Origin: Psychrobacillus sp032154225
GTDB lineage: Bacteria; Bacillota; Bacilli; Bacillales_A; Planococcaceae
Assembly: GCF_032154225.1 (NCBI RefSeq)
Contig: NZ_JALDYF010000007.1
Span: 124,001-188,000, forward strand
Length of the DNA stretch: 64,000 bases
Direction: 5' to 3'
The notes under the pieces are model-generated. The model was not told the origin of the DNA and did no database searches. It saw only the letters and a program-made list of their open reading frames with translations. The position numbers and the translations under genes are program-made. Shown here in pieces: positions 53,155 to 61,902 of this stretch; the stretch's first letter is position 1, and every line of letters starts with the position of its first letter.

Positions 53155-54157
53155 GCTCGCTCCGTTCCTCTACCTCTTGTTGTTCAAATATAATGGACAC
53201 TGTTGTTCCTTCTCCCACTTTAGAAGAAATGGACATTTCATGCCCTAAACGATTACATATTTCATGTGCCAAATATAAGCCCATACCTGTTGACTCTCCA
53301 GTTTTCCTTCCATTTTCTCCAGTAAAAAAAGCTTTCGTCACTCTTTTTAAATCAGATGCTGGAATTCCAATCCCTTCGTCCCGAACAGAAAATACAAGCT
53401 GTTTATTTTCAATAATCGCTTCAAAATATACTTTTTTACTTTCATCAAACGTATATTTCACTGCGTTTGTTAAAAGCTGCGTAATTAGAAGTTCTACCCA
53501 TTTTACATCCGTTGTTATCAAACAATCATCTTCTATTGAAATAACAGGAAAAACACGACTTCCTATAAATAATCGCTTATTTCCCGTCACAATTTGCGAA
53601 ACTAATTGCTTCAAATCTACTTGCTCGATTTGCATATCCTCTTCAAATGTATCCAGCCTTGCATTCATTAATACAGTCTCCAAACCACTTTTTAAGCGTT
53701 CCATTTCTTCCGAAACACTTTTCGTATCGAGCTGTCCATCCCCTTGCAGCATTAATTCAATAACTGCAATTGGTGTTTTCATTTGATGCACCCAGCTATT
53801 CATAAACTCTAAATGTCTATTTTGACGTGCATACAGCAGCTGTACTTCCTTTTGGTACAGTCGGTAAATATGCTGCAAATACAGTTGAATTTGTTCAATT
53901 TCTGGCGATTGCGCTTCCTTCTGTAACACCACTTCCATCTTCTTTGGTACAGAAAGGATTTTTTTATAAAATGCATATTTCCTAAGGAAAAGACCACCTA
54001 AAAAAGTAATCGTTAATATACTGCTAATCACAATCGAATAAATAGCGGTATCCACATTTCGAAATCCATCTAGCCAATACAAAGACATGATAAACAACGT
54101 TAATAGTAATTGAAACAGTACAAAAACAATGTGCTCACGAATAAATAAACGAATCAT
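53129..54157 (-). CDS. BceS-type intramembrane-sensing histidine kinase
   Basis: 342 residues with two TM segments close together (about 10-30 and 36-57) and almost no extracellular loop, the hallmark of intramembrane-sensing kinases. Phospho-acceptor histidine in WVHQMKTP, then HATPase with NAVKYTF, DEGIGI and STGMGLYL. It is expected to need the BceAB-like transporter as its sensor. Confidence 0.9.
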   Translation of the reverse strand: MIRLFIREHIVFVLFQLLLTLFIMSLYWLDGFRNVDTAIYSIVISSILTITFLGGLFLRKYAFYKKILSVPKKMEVVLQKEAQSPEIEQIQLYLQHIYRLYQKEVQLLYARQNRHLEFMNSWVHQMKTPIAVIELMLQGDGQLDTKSVSEEMERLKSGLETVLMNARLDTFEEDMQIEQVDLKQLVSQIVTGNKRLFIGSRVFPVISIEDDCLITTDVKWVELLITQLLTNAVKYTFDESKKVYFEAIIENKQLVFSVRDEGIGIPASDLKRVTKAFFTGENGRKTGESTGMGLYLAHEICNRLGHEMSISSKVGEGTTVSIIFEQQEVEERSEHDVDINIG

Positions 54158-54158
54158 C

Positions 54159-54863
54159 TTAAGATTCCTCCGAACTTACTATCAACCGATACCCTACTCC
54201 TCGAACTGTTTCAATTGTAGATAATACTTTGTAGTCGGCTAATTTCTTTCGCACACGCGTCATATTGACATTCAATGTATTTTCATCCACAAAAGATTGA
54301 TCATCCCAAAGATCCTCTAATAATTGTTCTCTCGTCACAAGCTTCGGATAATTACGCAAAAGAAGCTCTAAAATTGTACTTTCCTTTTTTTGTAACGGGA
54401 TTTCTTCTGCTCCAATATGCAATTCCATTCTTTCTAAAAAAAGCTGAAACTTTCCAACCTTCACGACACGCTCTTCTTGCTTTGAAGCATATTCTCCATA
54501 AGTCCTTCTTAAATGACTTTTTATTTTCGCTAGGACGATTTCATAATGAAAAGGTTTCGTAATAAAATCATCACCGCCATTTTCAAGGGCAAATATTTGA
54601 TCCATTTCTCCCGACCGAGCAGACACAAAAATAATTGGGCAAGTTGTATGCTGCCTTAACTGACGGCACCAATAATAGCCGTCGTACGAAGGTAAGTTAA
54701 TATCTAATAAAATTAAATGAGGAGCGAACTCTTGAGACTCCTCGATTATATTGTCAAAGTTTTCAATTGTATGCACTTCATAATGATATTTGCGTAAAGT
54801 ATCTGCGAGTAGTGCTGCAATTTTCCGATCATCTTCTACTACCAGTACACGATGTGTAATCAA
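54159..54863 (-). CDS. BceR-type response regulator (OmpR family)
   Basis: A 234-residue regulator: acidic pocket VVEDDRK, phosphorylation aspartate in LLDINLPSYDG, lysine in ITKPFH, and a C-terminal winged helix (DDQSFVDENTLNVNMTRVRKKL). The TTG at 54863 has GGAGG 8 bases upstream. The longer frame to 54899 has none. First gene of the regulator-kinase-ATPase-permease operon. Confidence 0.9.
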   Translation of the reverse strand: MITHRVLVVEDDRKIAALLADTLRKYHYEVHTIENFDNIIEESQEFAPHLILLDINLPSYDGYYWCRQLRQHTTCPIIFVSARSGEMDQIFALENGGDDFITKPFHYEIVLAKIKSHLRRTYGEYASKQEERVVKVGKFQLFLERMELHIGAEEIPLQKKESTILELLLRNYPKLVTREQLLEDLWDDQSFVDENTLNVNMTRVRKKLADYKVLSTIETVRGVGYRLIVSSEES

Positions 54864-54902
54864 TTTTCTTCCCTCCACAAAAATTTCTATCTCTATCATA
54901 AC

Positions 54903-54937
54903 AAAAAAGAGCCCGACATACGTCAGACTCTTTACTC
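54903..54937 (-). terminator. Terminator after the second anti-sigma gene
   Basis: AAAGAGTCTGAC and GTCGGGCTCTTT pair with two G-U pairs and are followed by Ts on the minus strand. A near twin lies at 56931. Confidence 0.8.
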
Positions 54938-54948
54938 AATTAAGCAAA

Positions 54949-56247
54949 TTATGGTAGTTCAATTTCAAATGCTTCATACGTAGTTGGTTTTGATAACTTA
55001 TTTGTTTTAATCAATAAACCTTCCTTCTTACCTAGTGCAAATTCTTGCTTAAAACTATTTCCTTCGATTCTTTCTGGAAATGGATTATCTTCTAGCATTA
55101 AGTAATTCCCTTTAGCGTCTTCTAGCCAGATTGAATTCAATGACAGTTTGTTGTCCACAATAGCATCACCTTGAACGTCAAAGTACACAACTACCTTGTC
55201 TTTTAAATAGGTTATATCAGTTATAAGAACCTTCCCAAAATCACCTTGGTCCAATACAAAAGGCAAACTTTGCTCTTCTATAAGCATCGCGACTTCTTCT
55301 CTTGCCAATGGTATTGTGTAAGGAATAATTCTCACTTTTTTTGCACCTTCTTTTAAAGGCGAATAGAGAAAATCAAGCTCTGCCTTTTCTTTGCCGTTTT
55401 CTATATCACCATGACCACTTCCAGTTAACATGTCTAGCACATTCCCTTTATCATCTATCATATAAAACTTCAACATATATGGATCCAGTTTGTTATTTTC
55501 TTTGTCCATCGTTATTTTCACTGTAAGATCAGTTCCAGCAGGCCCTAATTTCACAGAAGTAATTTGTACCTCAGCTTGTTCAATCATTTTAGCTTCTTGT
55601 GAACGAATAACTGTCACTTCATTTGATTGCTTCACAGGAAATTCAAACTCCCATTTTCCAGGAATAAGTCCGACTGCGTCAATTCTTATCTTCATATCAA
55701 ACGCTTCTGGAAGGTCCTCAGTTGGATTAATATTCATTGTCCCTTTGTATTTTTGAGGAGTAATAAAGGCCCCAGAAGAACCAGAACTAAAATTGATTTC
55801 CTTTCCATTTACTTCAATAGTCGGTCGTTCAAGCTCACCAATCGCGAACAATGATTCTTGCGTGTAGCCAAACGTTAGTCTTGTTCCATCATAAAAAACT
55901 TCATTCATCGTCAAAGTAATTCCATTATCCTTTGAAGACTGATCGACAATTTGTGTTAAGCCCTTTTGACCAGCTATTCTTAAGCCTTCATCACCCACAT
56001 CATTGAAAAAGGTTCCGATAAGTGGAATCTGCGAAGCAACTTTTGCCATCGCTGGTGAAATAGTTGCTGAACCTATAAACAAACCAAACCCAAGCACTGC
56101 AGCACTAAGCGAATAGAAAGCTATTCTCTTCTTCGATCTCTTATTTCGCTTTTCATTCATCGTATTTGCAATAATTAAATCGAGCTTATCCATTGGGACT
56201 GGTATTTTTTCCATTCCCTTTTTTAAATTTGGCCATTGGTTACTCAT
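54949..56247 (-). CDS. DUF4179 anti-sigma factor without zinc motif
   Basis: 432 residues: a ~42-residue cytoplasmic N-terminus, a TM segment at about 43-66, then a DUF4179 domain (VGDEGLRIAGQKGLTQIVDQ) and further extracytoplasmic domains. The cytoplasmic part has no Cys/His zinc motif, unlike the anti-sigma at 13632. It overlaps the sigma gene by 8 bp and is coupled to it. Confidence 0.85.
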   Translation of the reverse strand: MSNQWPNLKKGMEKIPVPMDKLDLIIANTMNEKRNKRSKKRIAFYSLSAAVLGFGLFIGSATISPAMAKVASQIPLIGTFFNDVGDEGLRIAGQKGLTQIVDQSSKDNGITLTMNEVFYDGTRLTFGYTQESLFAIGELERPTIEVNGKEINFSSGSSGAFITPQKYKGTMNINPTEDLPEAFDMKIRIDAVGLIPGKWEFEFPVKQSNEVTVIRSQEAKMIEQAEVQITSVKLGPAGTDLTVKITMDKENNKLDPYMLKFYMIDDKGNVLDMLTGSGHGDIENGKEKAELDFLYSPLKEGAKKVRIIPYTIPLAREEVAMLIEEQSLPFVLDQGDFGKVLITDITYLKDKVVVYFDVQGDAIVDNKLSLNSIWLEDAKGNYLMLEDNPFPERIEGNSFKQEFALGKKEGLLIKTNKLSKPTTYEAFEIELP

Positions 56248-56767
56248 TTATACAATCATCCTCCTTCAATTTTTCTCTTAACAGATTAATACCTCGATGT
56301 ATATTCGTTTTCACAGTGCCTTCTGGACAATTCAACAACTCCGCAATTTGACTAACTGTGTAATCTTTGTAAAACCGCAGTATGACAACTGTTTTATACT
56401 TTTCATCTAACTCTATAACCGCTTGAAGCAAATCTGGATCATTTTCACTTAATAGATAAGAACTTGCTTTACTTTCTAATATTTCTCTTTCCATAGGAAT
56501 AACTTTCTTCTTTCGCTTCAACTGATCGAACGCTGTATTAATAAGAATTCGAGTAAGCCATGTAGAAAAATATCGCTCATCTTTTAAATGACTAATCGAA
56601 TTAAGTGCCTTATATACCGTTTCCTGAAAGACCTCCAGTGCTTCCTCTTCGTTTTTCATATAAATGTAGGCAATCTTGTAAAGCTTGACCTTCTCTTCTT
56701 CTATTAACTCTTGAAAAGCTTTCTTATTTCCTTTTTTCGCACGCTGCACTTGCTTAATATCTGGCAA
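56240..56767 (-). CDS. ECF-type sigma factor
   Basis: A 175-residue protein with region 2 (YMKNEEEALEVFQETVYKAL, YFSTWLTRILINTAFDQLKRKK) and region 4 (VVILRFYKDYTVSQIAELLNCPEGTVKTNIHRG). The start is a TTG at 56767 with GGAGGG 8 bases upstream. An ECF-type promoter lies just upstream, which implies self-activation. Similar to SigV/SigW-type factors. Exact orthology not claimed. Confidence 0.92.
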   Translation of the reverse strand: MPDIKQVQRAKKGNKKAFQELIEEEKVKLYKIAYIYMKNEEEALEVFQETVYKALNSISHLKDERYFSTWLTRILINTAFDQLKRKKKVIPMEREILESKASSYLLSENDPDLLQAVIELDEKYKTVVILRFYKDYTVSQIAELLNCPEGTVKTNIHRGINLLREKLKEDDCINE

Positions 56768-56795
56768 ATTCCAGTCCCTCCTTTTCTTTACCTGT

Positions 56796-56824
56796 TAGAC
56801 AAACGACATATGTAAAACGTTTCA
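56796..56824 (-). promoter_or_regulatory. ECF promoter of the second sigma operon
   Basis: A perfect ECF -35 TGAAAC, 17-bp spacer and -10 TGTCTA (one base from CGTCTA), about 25-30 bp before the TTG start. It suggests that the sigma factor activates its own operon. Confidence 0.65.
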
Positions 56825-56930
56825 AGTTATTAAAGTTTCTTATGTATTGGATAAAATAAGTAAGGCGTTAGCAAAATTCTGCCTACACGAATATCATATT
56901 AGAAGGATATTTTTGAACTAAGTTGTATTA

Positions 56931-56960
56931 AAAAAGAGCCTGACAATGTCAGACTCTTTC
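56931..56960 (-). terminator. Terminator after the lipoate ligase gene
   Basis: AAAGAGTCTGAC and GTCAGGCTCTTT pair (one G-U), followed by Ts on the minus strand. Nearly the same stem as at 54903. Confidence 0.85.
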
Positions 56961-56976
56961 AGACTACTTATAATGA

Positions 56977-57969
56977 TTAATACATGAGTTGAATTATTTC
57001 TTCTTTTGTCACACCACCAAAGTATTTTGGCACGTCAATCGAATCAAGCGCTTCTTCAATAGCTTCCTTACTATATGGCTTTCCAGTTAACAATTGCTCC
57101 ACTTCTACAATATCGCCTACACCAAAGAAGTCACCATAAATATGCACTTCTTCCATAATTCCTTTATTTACTTCTAAACGTATATCTACGCCACCTGTTG
57201 GAAAACGGTGAGAATGCTTCATATTGAATTTAGGCGATTTTCCATAATTCCAATCCCATTGTTGATAACGTTCTTCCGAAAGTGCATGAATATTATTCCA
57301 GTCTTCTTCTGTAAGTTCCCAGTACTGAATATTTTCTTCACCGCCAAAAACAGAATTCAAAATTTCTAAACGAAATTCTTCAATTGTCATCGGTTCCTTT
57401 AAAAATTCTACAATATTTGCCACCCGACTACGAATTGATTTTATTCCTTTGGATTCAATTTTATCTTTGCTTACTTTTAACGCAGAAACAACTGCATCAA
57501 TTTCTGTATCAAACAATAAAGTTCCATGGCTAAACATTCTTCCTCGGGTAGCAAACTGTGCATTTCCCGAAATTTTTCTACCTTCTGCTAAAATGTCATT
57601 TCTGCCTGAAAGTTCTGCGTGTACACCCATTTTTCCAAGTGCATCAACAACCGGTTGAGTAAACTTTTTAAAATTTCGGAAGCTGTCCCCATCATCTTTC
57701 GTTAAAAAACTAAAATTCAAGTTTCCTAAGTCGTGGTAAACTGCCCCACCACCTGAAAGTCTACGTACAGGTAAAATACCGTTTTTTTCTACAAACTCTG
57801 TATTAATTTCTTCTATTGTATTTTGATTTCTCCCAATAATAATAGAAGGTTCATTTATGTAAAACAAAAGAAATGAGTCTTTTTCAACATCCATTGTCTT
57901 TAATGCATATTCTTCAATTGCAAGGTTAATACGAGGATCTGTAATTCCTTTATTATCTATAAAATACAT
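56977..57969 (-). CDS. lplJ: Lipoate--protein ligase A
   Basis: 330 residues with the BPL/LplA catalytic signature RRLSGGGAVYHDLGNLNFSF (about residues 73-92), NDILAEGRKISGNAQ and the C-terminal lipoate-ligase accessory domain. It activates lipoate with ATP and attaches it to E2 and GcvH proteins. Three ATGs follow one another. The third (57969) has the best spacing to AAAGGAG. Next to yhfH, as in B. subtilis (yhfJ = lplJ). Confidence 0.95.
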   Translation of the reverse strand: MYFIDNKGITDPRINLAIEEYALKTMDVEKDSFLLFYINEPSIIIGRNQNTIEEINTEFVEKNGILPVRRLSGGGAVYHDLGNLNFSFLTKDDGDSFRNFKKFTQPVVDALGKMGVHAELSGRNDILAEGRKISGNAQFATRGRMFSHGTLLFDTEIDAVVSALKVSKDKIESKGIKSIRSRVANIVEFLKEPMTIEEFRLEILNSVFGGEENIQYWELTEEDWNNIHALSEERYQQWDWNYGKSPKFNMKHSHRFPTGGVDIRLEVNKGIMEEVHIYGDFFGVGDIVEVEQLLTGKPYSKEAIEEALDSIDVPKYFGGVTKEEIIQLMY

Positions 57970-58017
57970 CATCATCTCTCCTTTGTAACCATTTTATCAA
58001 AAAAATCAAAGTATGTG

Positions 58018-58047
58018 TTGACAAAAGTTTCTGTGTTATATTACAAT
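58018..58047 (+). promoter_or_regulatory. Promoter of yhfH
   Basis: A perfect TTGACA, 18-bp spacer and TACAAT, about 45 bp before the yhfH ATG. Confidence 0.65.
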
Positions 58048-58050
58048 CAC

Positions 58051-58069
58051 TATAACGAAAACAGTTATA
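58051..58069. promoter_or_regulatory. Inverted repeat at the yhfH transcription start
   Basis: TATAAC, 7 bases, then GTTATA: a perfect 6-bp dyad just downstream of the -10 box, where a repressor would block transcription. Regulator unknown. Confidence 0.35.
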
Positions 58070-58092
58070 TAACAGATGGAGGTGGAACAACT

Positions 58093-58218
58093 ATGTTAGA
58101 AAACGTACTTGAATTTTTCCGTAACCTGCCTGAAAAGAACTGCGCTACATGCGGTGAGAAAATTGATGAGCAGCATGAGTGTTATGGAAACCAATGCGAC
58201 AAATGCAACACACTTTAA
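58093..58218 (+). CDS. yhfH: YhfH family small zinc-binding-type protein
   Basis: 41 residues reading MLENVLEFFRNLPEKNCATC and ending in CYGNQCDKCNTL. Two CxxC pairs plus an extra cysteine and histidine suggest a zinc knuckle. GGAGGTG lies 8 bases before the ATG. It matches the YhfH family, which lies near lplJ in B. subtilis. No function is known to me. Confidence 0.85.
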   Translation: MLENVLEFFRNLPEKNCATCGEKIDEQHECYGNQCDKCNTL

Positions 58219-58230
58219 TTTTATAAAATC

Positions 58231-58269
58231 AGCCAACTGGATACTCCCCTTTCCAGTCGGCTTTTTTTT
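58231..58269 (+). terminator. Terminator after yhfH
   Basis: AGCCAACTGG and CCAGTCGGCT pair with one mismatch, followed by T8. Confidence 0.9.
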
Positions 58270-58345
58270 ATGGAATTTGAAATTCAGTATGTAAGAAAAC
58301 ATCTTAGCTGCGCAGTTTCCGGCTGACTCAAGGCTTCACATTGAG

Positions 58346-58430
58346 CTATACGATGAACGGGAAAATTTTTAAAGCTCGTTGGAAGTGGCTCCACCACTTT
58401 CAACAAGCTTTTTCTTCGGTCATCGTATAG
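58346..58430. repeat. 85-bp inverted repeat
   Basis: Outer arms CTATACGATGA and TCATCGTATAG (perfect, 11 bp) enclose an inner stem AAGCTCGTTGGAAGTGG with CCACTTTCAACAAGCTT (15 of 17 paired) and a 5-base loop. It lies in a gene-free stretch. It could be a miniature mobile element or a structured transcript. Confidence 0.8.
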
Positions 58431-58749
58431 CAAATGTTCGCCTTTCGCTCGCAAGAAACTTTAATGCCAAGTAGTTAAATACTTTTGGAAATAGGAGAAG
58501 CAAGTTCATTCTATATGCTTTGAGGAACACCAAAGATGCAATTTAGGCGACTCTTTGAAGGATTTTATAACGGAACACTTCTATATGCCCATCCATTATT
58601 CAGCAAGAGAAGTAGTATTTGCTACATATGAAAATTGACTTGTCATTTTTAACAAGAAAGACTGAATGATACATTTTTCTTTCTCAAGAGATTCGATTCG
58701 CTGTTTTCTGTCTAAAAAATAGAATAGTAAGTACTTCGTTAAAACACTA
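58431..58749. other. Gene-free stretch
   Basis: No ORF with a ribosome binding site, no clear promoter and no repeat detected between the 85-bp inverted repeat and the second GC-rich repeat. Confidence 0.5.
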
Positions 58750-58950
58750 GATTAGATGGAATATGACTACATTCTTCTAAACTAGCTGGATGTAGTGAAA
58801 AGCGGTGACACCAGCGGGAACAGCGGATGTTTTCTGCGACGAGTAACCGCAGGAGCACCGAGCTGAAAGCCCCGCTAGGAGCACTCTTTTTGCGACGAGG
58901 AGATTGAAGCCGTACCAGCGGCAAGCGTCCGCTTGTAACGGAATCCATTC
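58750..58950. repeat. Dispersed GC-rich repeat family 2, copy 2
   Basis: Carries the same 46-bp core as copy 1 (here 58822-58867), preceded by ACCAGCGGG and followed by TGAAGCC and AAGCGTCCGC. Between them it has its own insert containing a second TGCGACGAGGAG block. AGCGGA at the left and TCCGCT at the right are complementary. Confidence 0.8.
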
Positions 58951-59007
58951 TATACATCCCCAAATCCAGTGCCCATGCTACATTTTCATATAATTGATTA
59001 TCTTCCT

Positions 59008-59048
59008 GAAAAACGCCAACCTCCCTAAAGAGAGATTGGCATTTTTTT
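59008..59048. terminator. Terminator after yhgE
   Basis: GCCAACCTCCCT and AGAGAGATTGGC pair with mismatches in the upper stem. A-run on one side and T7 on the other make it usable in both directions. Confidence 0.8.
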
Positions 59049-59051
59049 CAT

Positions 59052-61241
59052 TTATGCTTCTGTCGTTTGTTTTGAATATCTTTTTGAAAACACTAACATG
59101 AAATATCCAAAAGTTACTGCTAGGAATGCAGCCGTGAATCCGATTAATACACCATTCATTGACCAGAAGTGACTCATATCTCCTGTTGAAATAGATGCTT
59201 TAAAGCTTTGTACCGAATATGTCATAGGAAGTAATTTATTAAATATTTGTAATGGTGCTGGAATTAGTTCTAACGGGAATGTTCCAGCACTTGTCGTTAA
59301 TTGCATGATTAACACAAGTATTGCTACAAATCGCCCTACATCTGCTAGTACAGAAACAAGCATTTGTACTAAAGCTAAATAGGCAAAACTAGTAAACAGT
59401 GTAGAAAGGATAAATAATCCGACACTTTGTGTTTCAATTTTCAATGCAAACAACATAACAGCCACAGCAATAAGTGATTGTAAAACACCTACTACTACTA
59501 ATACAGTTACTTTACTCGTATACCAAGCTGCTCCACTTGTAGGCTTAATCGCTGGTTGAACTAGTGGGAACACGATTGAAATTAGTAATGCCCCAACAAA
59601 TAATCCAAGTGACATAAAATATGGTGCAAATCCTGTACCATAGTTCGGTACCGGGTTTACTGCTTCTACGTCTACATCTACTGGTGAAGCCATCATGCTG
59701 TATGTGTCGTCCGTTGCTTTTACTTCTCCAACTTCTTCACTTGCATCATGTAATTTAGATTGTAATGTACCTGTTCCTTCTAATAATTCTGTTGTACCGT
59801 CAGCTAATTTAGAAGAACCTGTAGCAAGTTCACCAGATTTTTCTGCTAATGAAGTTGTACCGTCTTGTAATTGACCTGATCCTGCCGCCAACTCATTTAA
59901 ACCATTTACTAATTTAGTCGATCCATCCGCTGCAGATGCGACACCAGCATTGAATTCTGTCATTTTTTCAGCAAGTGTACCTGTTCCAGCTGCTAAGTCA
60001 CCTGCTCCTTTTACTAATGGAGATGATGATTCATTTAATTTTTCAACACCTTGCAATGCTTGTTCATAGCCACCACTAATTTGAACAGCTCCTCCATGAG
60101 CTTTTGCTGTACCTTCTGAAAGCTGTGCAGTTCCTGTAGCTAATTTTCCAAGTCCTTCTGTTACAGCTGTACTACCTTGTTCTAATTGTTTTAAAGTTCC
60201 TGTTAATGCTTCCGCTTGCTCCGCAGGAAGTGTTCCTGAAAGCTGAGCTAATTGTTTAGATAGCGCTTGGATTCCTGCTGTTACATTAGCGGAACCCTGT
60301 GATAATTGGTTTGTGCTATCGTTTACTGTTGCCGTATTTGTTTTTATTTGTTCTAATGCTGCATTTATTTCTTTATCCTTTTGCCCTAATAATTTGTAGC
60401 TATTGTTTAGTTGAGAAACTCCTGCAGTATACTGCGTTAGTCCACTTTGCAAGGTAGTTGCACCTTCAGATGTTTTATTTACCCCATCTAAAAGCTGGCT
60501 CGATCCACTTTCAAGTTTAACTAATCCTACATTTAAATCATTCGATCCATTTGCAGCGGATTGTATTCCAGAAACAACTGTGTTTGTTCCATCTGAAAGT
60601 GTTACTGTGCTACTTGCTAACTGTTCTAAATAACCTTTTAGATCATTTGCACCTTTATTAATCTCATCAGCACCGTCTTTTAACTTACCGGCTCCGTCCG
60701 ATGCTTCTGTAAATCCATCCCCTAATTTTGTAATTGAATCAAAAAGTTGTTCCGCATATGTTGTCGTAACTTCTTCGTTTACTTGTGCACGAATACGATC
60801 CATTGCTGTTTCACCAATTTGTCCGGATAAAAAGTTGTATCCTTCATTTGGTTTATAAAGCATCGTTAATTTTTGTGGGTTTTCATCTAATAATGTAGTC
60901 GCATGCTCAGAAAAATTTGCTGGAATTTCAATCGATAAATAAAACTCTTGATTCCCTAATCCTTTTTCAGCTTCTTCTTTCGTTACAGCTTGAAAATTGA
61001 ATTCTTTACTTTCCGTGAGGTTCTTGGTCAATTCATTACCAATATCCAATTGAATCCCTTCCAGTTCAGCACCTTCATCTAAATTGACAACTGCCACTGG
61101 TAAATCACTTAAGTTTTCATATGGATCCCAAAATGCCCATAAAAACATTCCTGCGTACAAAATCGGTATAAATAATACTGCTAACATCGGTACGAGTAAT
61201 TTTCTAGACCGAAGTATATGTTTCCATTCTTCTTTAATCAT
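59052..61241 (-). CDS. yhgE: YhgE/Pip family membrane protein
   Basis: 729 residues: a TM segment at ~15-38, a ~480-residue extracytoplasmic region dominated by repeats of the form L..G...L..G (SQLLDGVNKTSEGATTLQSG and similar), then five or six TM segments (about 535-720). This is the YhgE/phage-infection-protein layout, related to ABC-2/ESX transport proteins. Preceded by a TetR gene, as in B. subtilis yhgD-yhgE. Role in membrane protein or toxin export is not settled. Confidence 0.9.
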   Translation of the reverse strand: MIKEEWKHILRSRKLLVPMLAVLFIPILYAGMFLWAFWDPYENLSDLPVAVVNLDEGAELEGIQLDIGNELTKNLTESKEFNFQAVTKEEAEKGLGNQEFYLSIEIPANFSEHATTLLDENPQKLTMLYKPNEGYNFLSGQIGETAMDRIRAQVNEEVTTTYAEQLFDSITKLGDGFTEASDGAGKLKDGADEINKGANDLKGYLEQLASSTVTLSDGTNTVVSGIQSAANGSNDLNVGLVKLESGSSQLLDGVNKTSEGATTLQSGLTQYTAGVSQLNNSYKLLGQKDKEINAALEQIKTNTATVNDSTNQLSQGSANVTAGIQALSKQLAQLSGTLPAEQAEALTGTLKQLEQGSTAVTEGLGKLATGTAQLSEGTAKAHGGAVQISGGYEQALQGVEKLNESSSPLVKGAGDLAAGTGTLAEKMTEFNAGVASAADGSTKLVNGLNELAAGSGQLQDGTTSLAEKSGELATGSSKLADGTTELLEGTGTLQSKLHDASEEVGEVKATDDTYSMMASPVDVDVEAVNPVPNYGTGFAPYFMSLGLFVGALLISIVFPLVQPAIKPTSGAAWYTSKVTVLVVVGVLQSLIAVAVMLFALKIETQSVGLFILSTLFTSFAYLALVQMLVSVLADVGRFVAILVLIMQLTTSAGTFPLELIPAPLQIFNKLLPMTYSVQSFKASISTGDMSHFWSMNGVLIGFTAAFLAVTFGYFMLVFSKRYSKQTTEA

Positions 61242-61263
61242 TTAATTTCCTCCTTGGACTTAT

Positions 61264-61286
61264 TGACCACTTTGTTCAACTGGTCA
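61264..61286. promoter_or_regulatory. Putative TetR operator before yhgE
   Basis: TGACCA and TGGTCA arms enclose 11 bp with a further TT/AA pair, 23 bp upstream of the yhgE start and 23 bp after the tetR stop. The half-site resembles the TGACTAG arms at the tetR promoter. Confidence 0.6.
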
Positions 61287-61308
61287 TTTTATAATAAAAA
61301 AAGGAGTC

Positions 61309-61878
61309 TCAAATTAAGAGACTTTTAAAAATAGTATCTCGAAACAATTCTGTAATAGATTTTTCAGAAAGAGGTTCACTATGTGTAGCTTCCCAATCAA
61401 CAACAAACGCTAAATACGCTTTGAATAGTAAAAAGGCAACTAGCTCGCTATTAACTTGTCTGATTTCTCCTTTGGAAATTGCTTTTTCAATTTTAAGCTT
61501 TATATAAGAAACTATTTCTTGCTCAATTTGTACTAGAACTTGCTGTACAGCTGGAGTTCTTAGTTCTTTTTCTTCATCAATTATTTTAGCAAATAACTGA
61601 TGCGTTTCACGGAACTCCAACATTTTCATCAAGGCATGATGTGCATTTTCTTGGAAAGGTGCGTCTTCTTTCAAGACACTCATTGCTTCTGATTTCATTT
61701 CAGAAATCATGCGAAGGACGATTTCTTGAAAAAGTATGTCTTTATTTTCAAAAAAAGTGTAGATCGTTCCTTTTCCAACGTTTGCTATTCTAGCGATTTG
61801 ATCCATTGTTGTTGCTTTGAAACCGAAAAGAGAAAAGGATTTCGTAGCAGCCATTATAATTTCCTGCCTACGGTCCAT
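61309..61878 (-). CDS. yhgD: TetR-family repressor (YhgD-like)
   Basis: 189 residues with an N-terminal TetR helix-turn-helix (TTMDQIARIANVGKGTIYTFFENKDILF, residues ~22-50) and a helical ligand/dimer domain. AGGAG lies 10 bases before the ATG. It sits directly upstream of yhgE on the same strand with a dyad operator between, and another at its own promoter, so it probably represses both. Inducer unknown. Confidence 0.88.
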   Translation of the reverse strand: MDRRQEIIMAATKSFSLFGFKATTMDQIARIANVGKGTIYTFFENKDILFQEIVLRMISEMKSEAMSVLKEDAPFQENAHHALMKMLEFRETHQLFAKIIDEEKELRTPAVQQVLVQIEQEIVSYIKLKIEKAISKGEIRQVNSELVAFLLFKAYLAFVVDWEATHSEPLSEKSITELFRDTIFKSLLI

Positions 61879-61902
61879 TTATTTTCATCTCCTTAAAATA
61901 AA

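Noticed and set aside
53193..53786. 197-codon plus-strand frame opposite the BceS-like kinase
   Set aside because: No ribosome binding site, and the opposite strand encodes all expected kinase motifs.
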